Shown piece by piece: positions 44,707 to 53,149 of a stretch of 64,000 bases of DNA. The notes below the pieces were generated by a model that saw only the letters and a program-made list of their open reading frames with translations, was not told the origin of the DNA and did no database searches. The position numbers were made by a program, and so were the translations under genes. Each line of letters starts with the position of its first letter. Position 1 is the first letter of the stretch. Source of the stretch: Chrysogorgia sp. JL179-B06 (lineage: Eukaryota; Cnidaria; Anthozoa; Scleralcyonacea; Chrysogorgiidae); assembly GCA_035772405.1 (NCBI GenBank), contig JAYKKM010000439.1, forward strand, positions 1,686,001-1,750,000. Reading direction: 5' to 3'.

Positions 44707-45259
44707 GCTAGAAATCGTGATTGGTCCCATGTTTGCAGGAAAAACAACAGAGACTCTTCGTAGGTTAATCACGTTAAGTAAATCAGGGCTCAAAGTCCTT
44801 TACATGAACAACACAGGTGACACTAGGCGAACTGACCACGCGTTCTCCACACATCGTCAGACCATTGTTGTTGGATCAGACAGTTTACCTGCGAAGTTAA
44901 TCACCAACCTTCCAAGTTCTTCCGAGATAGCTGACTATGACGTCATAGGAATTGATGAAGGCCATTGGTACTCTGATCTACTTCCAGTTACTCACGAGTA
45001 CATCAAAGCTGGCATTCACGTCATTATTTGTGGTCTCATAGCAACGGAGCACTTAAAAAGACTTGGTGAACTTGACACGTTGTTCCCAATGGCAGACGAC
45101 ATCACATTTCTAAAAGCGTATTGTGCCGTTTGTCGCGACACTTACGGAACAACTGTTGAAGCGCCATTCAATTGGAGATATAGCCCAGGACCATCGTTTG
45201 TTGGTGGTGCTGAGCAATATCGTGCAGTGTGCAGACGTCATCCTTCCACGCAAAATTAA
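44690..45259 (+). CDS. thymidine kinase, type II (TK1-like)
   Basis: It phosphorylates thymidine to dTMP to feed DNA synthesis. Walker A GPMFAGKTT (residues 12-20), the IDEGHWY block (88-94; the family has IDE-x-Q-F/H) and a structural zinc site formed by C145/C148 and C181/H184. At 189 residues it has the length of viral and bacterial type II kinases. TK is not part of the core Polinton set, so it was probably acquired. The gene is intronless and intact, in contrast to several neighbours. Confidence 0.93.
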   Translation: MKKLGKLEIVIGPMFAGKTTETLRRLITLSKSGLKVLYMNNTGDTRRTDHAFSTHRQTIVVGSDSLPAKLITNLPSSSEIADYDVIGIDEGHWYSDLLPVTHEYIKAGIHVIICGLIATEHLKRLGELDTLFPMADDITFLKAYCAVCRDTYGTTVEAPFNWRYSPGPSFVGGAEQYRAVCRRHPSTQN

Positions 45260-45481
45260 GGGTGTTCTCGGATACCCCACTTTTTTAAATTTAGACATTG
45301 GTCACATGAAGCGTCCAATGTCTCATAGAAACATTTTTTCACACAGTGGTCAGAAGGTTTGTGAAATAAAGAGAGAAAGTTTCGCGGATATTTTTTACTG
45401 AGTTAAAAACGTCTTTAAAAAATGCTAGAGCAGTTGTCTCAACGACAAGAGCGAGCGCTAATTCGACTCATTACTCGATGT
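45260..45481. other. intergenic spacer between convergent TK and BRO-N genes
   Basis: AT-rich, 220 bases, with an ATG-started frame of 31 codons at 45307 that I cannot support. It probably holds 3' ends of both convergent transcripts (aataaa on + at 45364). Confidence 0.5.
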
Positions 45482-46270
45482 CTAAAAAGTCTCTTTACAA
45501 TAGCGTCTCTCGTGGTTACTCAACGTTGATTTATTTTTAAATTTACGAAAACACTGAGAGCACTGAAACCCAACGTCAAAGAAATATTTTATTACCGTGG
45601 TAATAGCATCGTCGTATGAGTCGCACAACAATGTTAGATAACCAGTGGATTTGTATCTGAGTAGCAGAGAGTCTTGCTCTTTGGACGTCTTACCTGTGCC
45701 ACCTGGATTCTTGAACTCAATCACAAGCCCGCTATGCTGTCGGTTTGCGTTGGCAATAATCAAGTCGGGTGTTCCACGTTGGTAACCTTTTTTCCACGAA
45801 TTTATTCTTTTACTCGAAGTGTCTTGATTCTCACCACAAGCGGCTATCAAAATAGCTTCTGGATAATATTTCCTAAGAAAACCAACAACTTTCGTATGAA
45901 TAAGGTCGAACTCAGTGATCATTTTAAACTGATTGTGTTTGAGACCGACGTTAGCTAAACCCTTTCTAATGCTTGGTAAGACTTCTGAGTACACCCACCT
46001 TCTAAAGTGTTTCGCACGCTCCATTTTACTCGAGAACGCTAACGAGTAGACCCCAAGTTCGTTGATAAATGAGGCCTGCTCCATCTTCATTTTACAGTCA
46101 GGTTCGACGTGGTCGTGCACCGCATCTTTTGGTCGAGCATAACCTAGAGCGCTCGCGACTTCTTTCGCTTTGAACCATATGTCACCGTTGTGATTAACCG
46201 TCGTGATTTGATGACCGTCGAAATCGAATAGTTGGAGTATCGCGGAAGTCATCGCTATATAGTCCTCCAC
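45482..46270 (-). CDS. BRO-N / PD-(D/E)XK nuclease / C2H2 fusion, 262 aa
   Basis: Residues 8-104 are a BRO-N domain (IWFKAKEVASALGY and FRRWVYSEVLPSIRKG), a DNA-binding module found in baculovirus Bro and phage antirepressor proteins. Residues 125-225 look like a small nuclease of the VRR-NUC/PD-(D/E)XK type: RGTPDLIIAN (D169) and GLVIEFKNPG (E185-x-K187), then a helix KEQDSLLLRY. Residues 237-258 form a zinc finger (CSQC...H...C). All key residues are present. It may act in regulation, recombination or competition with other DNA. It leads a leftward block. Confidence 0.85.
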   Translation of the reverse strand: MEDYIAMTSAILQLFDFDGHQITTVNHNGDIWFKAKEVASALGYARPKDAVHDHVEPDCKMKMEQASFINELGVYSLAFSSKMERAKHFRRWVYSEVLPSIRKGLANVGLKHNQFKMITEFDLIHTKVVGFLRKYYPEAILIAACGENQDTSSKRINSWKKGYQRGTPDLIIANANRQHSGLVIEFKNPGGTGKTSKEQDSLLLRYKSTGYLTLLCDSYDDAITTVIKYFFDVGFQCSQCFRKFKNKSTLSNHERRYCKETF

Positions 46271-46280
46271 GAGAAAAAAA

Positions 46281-46421
46281 CTACTCGATGTGGGCGCTAG
46301 GTTTTTTATAGATCTGGTTTGTTGTGTACCAACGCATCAGGTGTGTTTTATTAGTCTTCGGTTTTCTACGTCGTCTGAAAAAGTTTCTAACGTTACGAAC
46401 CAGCTTTCTAAACCAACCCAT
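46281..46421 (-). CDS. small basic protein, MGWF start, putatively myristoylated, 46 aa
   Basis: Starts MGWFRKLVRNVRNFFRRRRK: glycine at position 2, then an amphipathic, arginine-rich helix. This would suit membrane binding or disruption, as in virion peptides of adenovirus type, but myristoylation normally prefers Ser/Thr at position 6, and here it is Lys. It lies between two other minus-strand genes, 10 bases from BRO-N and 6 bases from the next gene. Confidence 0.55.
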   Translation of the reverse strand: MGWFRKLVRNVRNFFRRRRKPKTNKTHLMRWYTTNQIYKKPSAHIE

Positions 46422-46427
46422 TTTAAC

Positions 46428-46634
46428 TTAGGTCACGTCTCCTACCACTCCCACAGTGTCTGACTCTGGTAACATAATAGGTTTGCCGTAAGTCTTTTTA
46501 GACCTCATACCAATCTCAGCGTGGAGCTCGAGAGTAACGTCACCGCGACCAAATGACCCACCAGCTTTGAACATGTGGTCAGTCGTTTTATTTATCTTAT
46601 ATATTTCACGAGGTCTCGAAATACATGCTCCCAT
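46428..46634 (-). CDS. small protein with N-myristoylation/palmitoylation signal, 68 aa
   Basis: Starts MGACISRPRE, with Gly2, Cys4 and Ser6, a textbook N-myristoyl plus palmitoyl signal. The rest is soluble and beta-prone with no known domain. One base separates it from the upstream gene's stop. Confidence 0.65.
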   Translation of the reverse strand: MGACISRPREIYKINKTTDHMFKAGGSFGRGDVTLELHAEIGMRSKKTYGKPIMLPESDTVGVVGDVT

Positions 46635-47174
46635 TTACTTTATACCATATTCCTTCATCATTTCTCCACCTATGATTATGATGTCTCGGTTCGTCATGTA
46701 GCCACTCACAATTTTCACGCCGTAGAATTCTATCAACGATGGGTACGCATAAGGTGCGAGTGGTACTCTTGGTCGATGTATTCCAAAAATTGTTCCGTAG
46801 GGTGTGCCTATCTTTTTCATGTTCGCTATGAAGTCTGAATCGGTTGACTTGACGTTGTTGACCCTGACATGTGAATTGCTCATTTGCCAGTGTATTGATA
46901 TCATATGCATTTTTGTGAGGTCGACGCCACTCGGAATAGTGCATATGCTCTCCATCGCTGGGATGCTACCACCATACGCGAGTCCATTGGTCATACCAGT
47001 CTTGTACCCTATGAACTTATCCCACTGACCGTCGTCGTTCGATATAATTGTCTCCCAATTTGACCCCGTGGTGCGAGTAGGTAACCGCGCTACGACAAAA
47101 ATGGAGAGGTCACACCACTGCATACTGGGGCAGTTAAAATGAAGACCTGACTCAAGTGGGAGTGGTGTTAACAC
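46635..47174 (-). CDS. lectin-like/fibre-head domain, 179 aa (probably continuous with the upstream frame)
   Basis: Beta-rich sequence with SIFVVARLP, TIISNDDGQWDKFIGY and MHMISIHWQMSNSHVRVNN, resembling concanavalin-like sandwich domains at the tips of fibres. The first in-frame ATG lies at the seam with the 47168-47584 frame. I infer one gene split by a frameshift near 47170, or a read-over of two short genes. Role: possible host-attachment fibre head. Confidence 0.5.
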   Translation of the reverse strand: MLTPLPLESGLHFNCPSMQWCDLSIFVVARLPTRTTGSNWETIISNDDGQWDKFIGYKTGMTNGLAYGGSIPAMESICTIPSGVDLTKMHMISIHWQMSNSHVRVNNVKSTDSDFIANMKKIGTPYGTIFGIHRPRVPLAPYAYPSLIEFYGVKIVSGYMTNRDIIIIGGEMMKEYGIK

Positions 47175-47584
47175 AGGGGACAGAAAACTATGGCCTGCAC
47201 TGTTAACGCAATAATAGGACCATAAGCTAGGTTGTTTTGCACTAATTTACTTGTTTCACCAATGGCTTTCACTTTGTTTGAACCATTGGTGTGAAATTCC
47301 ACGTTTTTCAAGGCGTGTGTGCTAACGTTGAAGTCGAGCACAACATTATAGGACTGACTCTTGAGGAAACCTGCTAACAATTGCTCTAGAGTTCTTTTAT
47401 TGGTAGCATCTGAGTCATCGACTGGGTCTGCTACGTTTTTTATCGCTGAGCCTTGCATGTCTATTATTCCAGACATCCTTCCACCGGTCGCGCTTAATTT
47501 AGGATCTTCATCCAGATGTCTTTTCGTTCTCTTTAGTATTTTATCGTGAGGGTCGTCAGACTCATACCCATAGTTTAGACTCAT
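47168..47584 (-). CDS. fibre-shaft-like protein, N-terminal part, 138 aa
   Basis: Starts MSLNYGYESDDPHDKILKRT. It contains MSGIIDMQGSAIKNVADPVD followed by DSDATNKRTLEQLL, the motif typical of phage and virus fibre proteins next to a triple-helical shaft. Curiously the MSLNYG-[YF]-[ED]-S leader is shared with the gene at 49796 on the other strand, hinting at a common virion-incorporation signal. Confidence 0.6.
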   Translation of the reverse strand: MSLNYGYESDDPHDKILKRTKRHLDEDPKLSATGGRMSGIIDMQGSAIKNVADPVDDSDATNKRTLEQLLAGFLKSQSYNVVLDFNVSTHALKNVEFHTNGSNKVKAIGETSKLVQNNLAYGPIIALTVQAIVFCPLC

Positions 47585-47586
47585 TA

Positions 47587-47694
47587 CTACTTCAAGGTGT
47601 ATTTGGTTAGCAGATAGCCAGATACCGCTGAGAACCCTAACACTATCGCCAATGTTGTCGTGTCTGACTTACTTGTGGCCACTGCTTTTCTCAT
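47587..47694 (-). CDS. 35-residue single-pass membrane peptide
   Basis: MRKAVATSKSDTTTLAIVLG start, then one hydrophobic segment and a short KYTLK tail. Its ATG overlaps the stop of the preceding gene (four-base ATGA) and its stop is 2 bases before the fibre-like start, a compact arrangement that supports reality. Function unknown. Confidence 0.5.
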   Translation of the reverse strand: MRKAVATSKSDTTTLAIVLGFSAVSGYLLTKYTLK

Positions 47695-48785
47695 GGGAAG
47701 TGGTGCCGCACTTTCTTGGTAAACTTTTTTAGCCACGAGATTAGTTGACGCCGCCACATTTTCTTGGTGGGCTTTTTCTTCACAGTCGTTGGTACTACTA
47801 GGGAGTGAGTCACCACATTTTCTTGGTGGACTTTTTTAGCCGCAATTGTTGGTGTTGTTGCATTCAAGCTAGTGTTCACCCCAAATTTCATGGACTCTGT
47901 AGCAACCTTTAATAAGTTGTTGTACCCAGCGATTTTATTCTTGAGAATCACCACATTACTTGGCATTAACCATGTACTTGGCGACACTGCAAGATTTTGG
48001 ACAACGTTGGTGTCTCTAATCGATTTATTCATGTTGAGAATCCATGTCGATACGTCATAGTTGATAACACTGTCAGAAAACAACTTGCGGAATTCTTGTT
48101 GGGTTTCTAGACTTCCTGCAGAACCACCAACGACTGACACACGTGTTCTCGCTTGCGCACCAAGTGTGGAGTACACAAAGGCTTCTATGCTTTGATTTAG
48201 ATATTGCAGCCCAATGTTGGTAAAGCCGTCTGACAATCGCGCGACGTATCGTCTATAGTCGTTATGGGTGTCGTTGAGTGTGAAGACTCTGGTTTCACCT
48301 GTTGTGCCATCGCTCAGGACTTTATTCTGGTAGTAGTGTTTTCTAGGGATCTTAGAAATCTTGCCATACAATTCATAAGCGTTAAATTCTCTACTTATTG
48401 ATTTCATGGTCTCACCACCTTCCATTCTTCTGAGAAGTCTCCTAATGGTGAAGTACACATGAAATCTCATCACACTTGTGACCACGGGGTGAACTTCTTG
48501 TGACACTGATAAATGTTGCAACGACACTCCACAACAGAAACTCGCACAATACGTCGCAAACACAACACGATAGTAAGATTCGTTGTCATCCCACTCTGAT
48601 TTTGTCTTTGATGTGGTGATTTGTAAGACTGGCAGCTTTGACATGAAGTAGCTATTTTGGTTAACGAAAACTTTGAAATTATTCACTGATAATTCAACAC
48701 ATTTTCCGTTGGATAACCGTCCCAAAGCCCCCAGTGGTTCTTGTGACCTTTTGGTAGTGGTTGGATAGTTCCACCACCTTGCCAT
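47691..48785 (-). CDS. long uncharacterised Polinton protein, 364-codon frame
   Basis: Helical protein with EFRKLFSDSVINYDVSTWIL, the LMPSNVVILKNKIAGYNNLL block and KFGVNTS; similar blocks are familiar to me from Polinton/adintovirus proteins of unknown function. A basic tail (KKKPTKKMWRRQ, WLKKFTKKVRHH) ends it. The 5' end overlaps another frame (48683-49099), and the first residues look like the continuation of that frame. The real gene is probably both together, broken once near 48,690-48,785. Confidence 0.6.
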   Translation of the reverse strand: MARWWNYPTTTKRSQEPLGALGRLSNGKCVELSVNNFKVFVNQNSYFMSKLPVLQITTSKTKSEWDDNESYYRVVFATYCASFCCGVSLQHLSVSQEVHPVVTSVMRFHVYFTIRRLLRRMEGGETMKSISREFNAYELYGKISKIPRKHYYQNKVLSDGTTGETRVFTLNDTHNDYRRYVARLSDGFTNIGLQYLNQSIEAFVYSTLGAQARTRVSVVGGSAGSLETQQEFRKLFSDSVINYDVSTWILNMNKSIRDTNVVQNLAVSPSTWLMPSNVVILKNKIAGYNNLLKVATESMKFGVNTSLNATTPTIAAKKVHQENVVTHSLVVPTTVKKKPTKKMWRRQLISWLKKFTKKVRHHFP

Positions 48786-49069
48786 ATTATTGGGAACTTG
48801 CTATTGTGTAGCCACTTCCACATGTTTTTATCATTTTTGAAGGTTGTGCTGGTTATGTTTGTGCTAAGGATGTCGTTGTTTCTGAAATATATGTCAACAC
48901 TCATGATTTTACCATCTTGCGAGATATTTGGATAGAACTCGAATTTGCTTAACGTAGCGTGGGGGTACTTTTTGATGAGGTCTGCCCTTGCATCGTGTGT
49001 AGCCTTCGATGTGTTAGCCATCGCGCGTTTGTAGTACTTTCCATAGTAGTCATGAAGGGCTTTCTGCAT
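48683..49069 (-). CDS. N-terminal frame of the long uncharacterised protein
   Basis: Starts MQKALHDYYGKYYKRAMANT at 49069 (an upstream ATG at 49099 also exists but would overlap the divergent gene). It runs to NHWGLWDGYPTENVLNYQ and stops inside the next frame. I take it as the amino-terminal third of the 47691-48785 gene. Confidence 0.5.
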   Translation of the reverse strand: MQKALHDYYGKYYKRAMANTSKATHDARADLIKKYPHATLSKFEFYPNISQDGKIMSVDIYFRNNDILSTNITSTTFKNDKNMWKWLHNSKFPIIWQGGGTIQPLPKGHKNHWGLWDGYPTENVLNYQ

Positions 49070-49113
49070 ATATAATATACCATATGTTACACATAACACA
49101 CGCTACATTATAT
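49070..49113. promoter_or_regulatory. short divergent promoter, TATA-like
   Basis: The 44 bases between divergent starts contain tataatatac on one side and cattatatatgg on the other. Inferred from position and AT content. Confidence 0.4.
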
Positions 49114-49776
49114 ATGGTCAGGGTCGTAGTGTTGATTAGAGGTCCAACGGAAACTGTGGATCTACCAGAGGCACTTTTGACGTTTGGCTCAGACCCTCAC
49201 TTACTAGTGAAAAAAGCGACCATCTTTTGGGACTACGTTAACGTGGAGACCGGTGTGAACGATGAAATAAGTTACAACAGCAACAAACACGTTTTTGAGT
49301 CTGGGTACCACACTTTTAAAATGATTGCCGACGAATTGAGAGGATTAGGAGCTATCGAGCTAGTAGCCAACAAACACAATTCAAAGTGTGCGATAAGAAC
49401 TGACCAACAATTAGAGCTGTTTAAATTTGGAGAGCTGTTAGGGTTCAACGATAACACAACGATAACCACTAGTGGTTTGGTCAGCCCTAACGTTGTGAAC
49501 GTCAACAAAGGGCTGAAGTATGTACAAGTGGGTTGTAGCATTGTGAACAGACCTGAGAACATTGTTAGTGGTAGCAAAAGCGAGGTTATCGTTGAGCTAC
49601 CATTGACCACCACCCAACCACTGAAGAGCTCCGTTCAACACTTCTTCAACATTGAGTCGAAGGTGTCGATAAACAAAGGCGCTTTTACGCAGCTGGTGTT
49701 TAATGTGACTGACCAAGACGGTAGTGGTGTCAACGTTGGTGACATATTGTTGGACTTGTATGCAACGCTTGAGTAG
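49114..49776 (+). CDS. virion-like beta protein 1 (possible minor capsid/penton paralogue)
   Basis: I prefer the ATG at 49114 (the ATG at 49084 lies inside the divergent promoter). KATIFWDYVNVE, GYHTFKMIADELR, FGELLGFND, VNVNKGLKYVQVGC and a final VGDILLDLYATL repeat, in order, in the next gene. This arrangement (LLGF then a nV-x-GLKYV strand) resembles a family of structural proteins seen in Polintons and related viruses. A penton-type minor capsid role is my inference. Confidence 0.5.
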   Translation: MVRVVVLIRGPTETVDLPEALLTFGSDPHLLVKKATIFWDYVNVETGVNDEISYNSNKHVFESGYHTFKMIADELRGLGAIELVANKHNSKCAIRTDQQLELFKFGELLGFNDNTTITTSGLVSPNVVNVNKGLKYVQVGCSIVNRPENIVSGSKSEVIVELPLTTTQPLKSSVQHFFNIESKVSINKGAFTQLVFNVTDQDGSGVNVGDILLDLYATLE

Positions 49777-49795
49777 CTAAACGTACGCTAAAGTA

Positions 49796-50585
49796 ATGAG
49801 TCTAAACTATGGGTTCGACTCTGGTGGTCACACTGAAAAGCGACGTACACACAACAACCATCAAAAGTTGACGGTGCTTATTGAAGGTGTGGAGAAAGTC
49901 GTAACTTTCGACCATAGTGTAGTAGCCACACACGATAACCCACACATTATAGTTAAGACAGCCACTGTGTTTTGGAACTACAACAATGTGGCGAGTAACG
50001 CTAATATTCGATTCTTTTCTGTTAGATTAGGAACGCCAACGTCGATACTCTCAACACCTCAATTGGGTGGGGGTCGCTACGACTTCGACGCGTTGGTTAG
50101 AGCTCTACGACACGCGCTCAGGGAGGTTAATGTAGACTTCGTGGTGGAGAAACTGATAGCCACAGGTAAAAGTAGGGCCAAAGCTCAGCCTATTAGGGTT
50201 AGACCCTCCAGCATGATAGAACTTAGGCTGGGTGACATTGGGCTTTTGCTTGGTTTCGCGAAGGATGCAGGAATTGTGTTAGATGGTAAGTGGCACGACA
50301 GTCCAAACAATTGACGTGAATGGAGGTCTAAAGTATGTAGAGGTCTCGTGCGATGCTGTTGAGACGGAGAGCAACGTGGGCACTGATGGGAGTCGTAGTG
50401 ATGTGATCACAACATTGCCAATACCCACCGAGCAGTCTCTAGATGGGGGGATACAGCGCTACGCATACGTTGAGTCCAAGGTGAGAATTAAAAAAGGTAT
50501 TTACTCAAGTATGACGTTTCGTGTCAAACCAAACAATGGTGACGCTGACGTTGGCGCGGTGCTATTGGAACTGTATATTGTGTGA
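49796..50585 (+). pseudogene. virion-like beta protein 2, paralogue of the previous gene, frameshifted
   Basis: The first frame (49796-50314) has VKTATVFWNYNNV, RYDFDALVRALRHAL and IGLLLGFAKD. The second (50283-50585) has VNGGLKYVEVSCDAV, VESKVRIKKGIY and VGAVLLELYIV. Aligned to the neighbour, the break falls near 50,285-50,310. The leader MSLNYGFDS resembles that of the fibre-like gene at 47584. A tandem duplication with divergence best explains the pair. Confidence 0.6.
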
Positions 50586-51693
50586 GTTATATGGAGCTTG
50601 GTGTGGAGACAGAGCAGGGGTTGAGAGACATTTATTATAATCCTAAGACAGGGTACAGTGGTGTAGAGAGGCTGTATCAAAGTGCATTGGGAGACGGATT
50701 GAAAGTAACTAGAAAAACAGTGAAAGAATGGTTGACAGCGCAGGACACCTACACTAGGTACAACCCATTGTGAGAAGACACAAGTTCCGCGCGACTTTTG
50801 TTGGATTTCTTGGTGAAGAGCTCCAAATGGACTTAGTGGACATGAGTAAGTACTCAAAACAGAATGGAGGTTATTATTGGATATTGACAAGCATTGAAAT
50901 ATTGAGTAGATACGCTTTTGGAATTGCAGTTTATAGAAAAGACACTAAGAACATGACTAAGGCTGTTGGAAAATTGTTGAGCGACTTTAAAGATCGGTTT
51001 GGAACCACACCTAAGTTAGCACAATTTGATGATGGACTTGAATTCTACAACGTTGGTGTGAAAAATTTGTTGAGAGAACGTGATGTTAAATATTTCAGCA
51101 CTAAGAGCGATAAAAAGGCTGCTGTTGTTGAGCGTTTCAATAGAAGTCTCAAGAATATTATGTGGAAGTACTTTTACGCTCGTGGAACGTATAGATGGGT
51201 TGACGCTTTGGACCAGTTTGTAAGCAATTACAATAGCAATGTGAACCGTAGTATTATGATGAAGCCGAAGGATGTCAATAAGTCAAACGAAGGCGAAGTG
51301 TGGACCACTTTGTTTGGTCACCAATTTGCAGACAACCCATTGCCAAAGTTTAGAGTTGGCGAGTCAGTGAGAATTAGTAAATACAAGAGTGTGTTCACAA
51401 AGGGCTATGAAGCCAACTTCACTGAAGAGCTGTTTAAAGTGGTAAAGGTTATTCGTGGTGATCCGAATGTGTACGAAATTGAGGATCACACCGGTGAACA
51501 GATTATTGGTAAATTTTATGAACAGGAATTATCGCTGGTCAATAAGAAACATGGCGACGATGTGTACAGAGTTGAAAAGGTCCTGAAAAGAAAGAAAGTC
51601 GGAGGGAAGAAGATGGCGCTGGTCAAATGGTTGGGTTATGAGAGCAAACATAATTCGTGGGTACCAGAAAGCGATATTCAAAATGTGAGCTAA
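50582..51693 (+). pseudogene. retroviral-type integrase with chromodomain, one frameshift
   Basis: It catalyses insertion of the element. The N-terminal frame (50582-50768) has YYNPKTGYSGVERLYQ and the helical VTRKTVKEWLTAQDTYTRYN segment usual before the core. The main frame (about 50764-51693) carries the DDE triad: Asp in QMDLVDM, Asp in QFDDGLEF, Glu in VVERFNRS, then an SH3-like FRVGESVRIS and a chromodomain (YRVEKVL ... ALVKWLGYESKHNSWVPESDI). The two frames meet at 50,760-50,775, where a single-base shift creates TGA. Chromodomain-bearing integrases are known in Polintons and may direct insertion. Confidence 0.92.
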
Positions 51694-51699
51694 TGTAAT

Positions 51700-52767
51700 A
51701 TGGCTGAAGGTGGGGAAGGTTTTGACGAGATCGAGATGGAGAGCCTTGGTAGAGCCTACACTGATGATCAATTAGATGTCGAACTTAAGAGTATCACTAA
51801 AGCTTACAATTTACTTGACGATAAGTACGCCAGCGGTGGCATGCCAGATATTGTGCGCGTCGAGTATGAAAAATTGTTTGGGAGAGTGACTAGATTGCAG
51901 GAAGAGCAAGAGAGGAGGCTTCGAGAAAAAGAGACGTCGTTTATCGACACTGACGATGGTAAAACGGTGACAATAAGGGGAACCAACACGGAAGTCCCAC
52001 CAGCAGAGTTTGTCGAACAGGAGTCATATGGTGACGTCAACGATATAAGTTTCAGTCTAGCTTTTGAAGAGGAGGAAGAAATGAAGAGAAGATTTAGTAA
52101 ACTAAAAGCCGACAAAGAGAAAATAAAAAATGAAGTAAAAAGAATCAAGCTAATAAATAACAAAATAAGTGAATTGTACAAAAGAGCACTTGGTCGTGAC
52201 GACGCGTCAAGGGAAATAGTCAACAGGACGCAGGTTACGAGCTCAGGGTCTGTTCTCTTCAAACCAATAGGCATACATGGTAAGGAAGGGGGGGCCAGGC
52301 GAATTCTAATACCTAGAGGAGACACTTTGATCTACAGTAAAGATGACAATAGTAAAAGGGCAATTGAGCAGTTCAAACAGCTAGTTGGTCAAATCCCTGA
52401 GAACACAGAAACAACAGTTGTCACAACAGAAGTAACCCCGGATGACTTCCCAGTAATTGAGACAAGAGTGGGCTATGCCGACATACCTGGGCTATCACCA
52501 GACGAAAACCGCGAGCTGAATGGTGTGCTTAATCCAAGTGATGGTGTGTTGCGTGAATCAAGAGTGGGTGACGATGGCGCACTGCAAGCGCAGGCAGACC
52601 ACTTTCAAGAAACGATAGATGAAACGAATGGGAGATTGGTAGAGCTTGATAAAGAAGACCTTACGATTGTAGAGAACGAAGAGTATATTGACCTACATGA
52701 AAGAGTGATTGGACTCACACAAGCTAAATACAGAACTTTAGGACAGCGAGAAATAGAGGAGGTTTAG
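51700..52767 (+). CDS. acidic coiled-coil protein, N-terminal part of a membrane virion-type protein
   Basis: 355 residues: acidic, helical, with a strong coiled coil (EEEEEMKRRFSKLKADKEKI) and a GGARRILIPRGDTLIYSK block in the middle. In Polintons a protein of this type continues into membrane segments. Here the continuation lies in other frames downstream, so the stop at 52765 may be due to a frameshift. Confidence 0.6.
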   Translation: MAEGGEGFDEIEMESLGRAYTDDQLDVELKSITKAYNLLDDKYASGGMPDIVRVEYEKLFGRVTRLQEEQERRLREKETSFIDTDDGKTVTIRGTNTEVPPAEFVEQESYGDVNDISFSLAFEEEEEMKRRFSKLKADKEKIKNEVKRIKLINNKISELYKRALGRDDASREIVNRTQVTSSGSVLFKPIGIHGKEGGARRILIPRGDTLIYSKDDNSKRAIEQFKQLVGQIPENTETTVVTTEVTPDDFPVIETRVGYADIPGLSPDENRELNGVLNPSDGVLRESRVGDDGALQAQADHFQETIDETNGRLVELDKEDLTIVENEEYIDLHERVIGLTQAKYRTLGQREIEEV

Positions 52768-53128
52768 AGCGCAACAAGAAGTCGACATTGACAGATTTCA
52801 GAAATTCAAGGAATGGACTAAAGAAAATATGGTTGGGTTGAGCGCTGTGGCAATCTCAATGGCTGGGATTATAACAACTATTATTATCGCTGGGAGGTCC
52901 GCTGTTATGAGGGGCGCTGTGGCCACACAAGTCGACACAAGTCGTTCGCGCAGGCTGTTAAGAATGCGATAACGAAGATGGGCCCATGGGCTGTTGGGTT
53001 GGCTAATTTAGTTTACAATGCGTTGACGTTGGGTGCGAAGGGTCTCGCATGGTTGGCTCAAAATCTGTGGGTACTTGCGGTGGTACTTGCGTGGTTTGCT
53101 TATGACTATTACAAGCTAAAACGGTAGT
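52768..53128 (+). pseudogene. C-terminal membrane part of the preceding protein, in two further frames
   Basis: One frame reads VGLSAVAISMAGIITTIIIA and a second reads AITKMGPWAVGLANLVYNAL then AWLAQNLWVLAVVLAWFAYD ending KLKR and TAG. Together they give at least two membrane segments. Breaks are inferred near 52,765 and near 52,945. Confidence 0.55.
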
Positions 53129-53149
53129 GATAAAACATATGTAAAGTAT

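Noticed and set aside
51529..52325. Long minus-strand frames opposite the integrase and coiled-coil genes
   Set aside because: They are antisense shadows of frames with clear domains on the plus strand.
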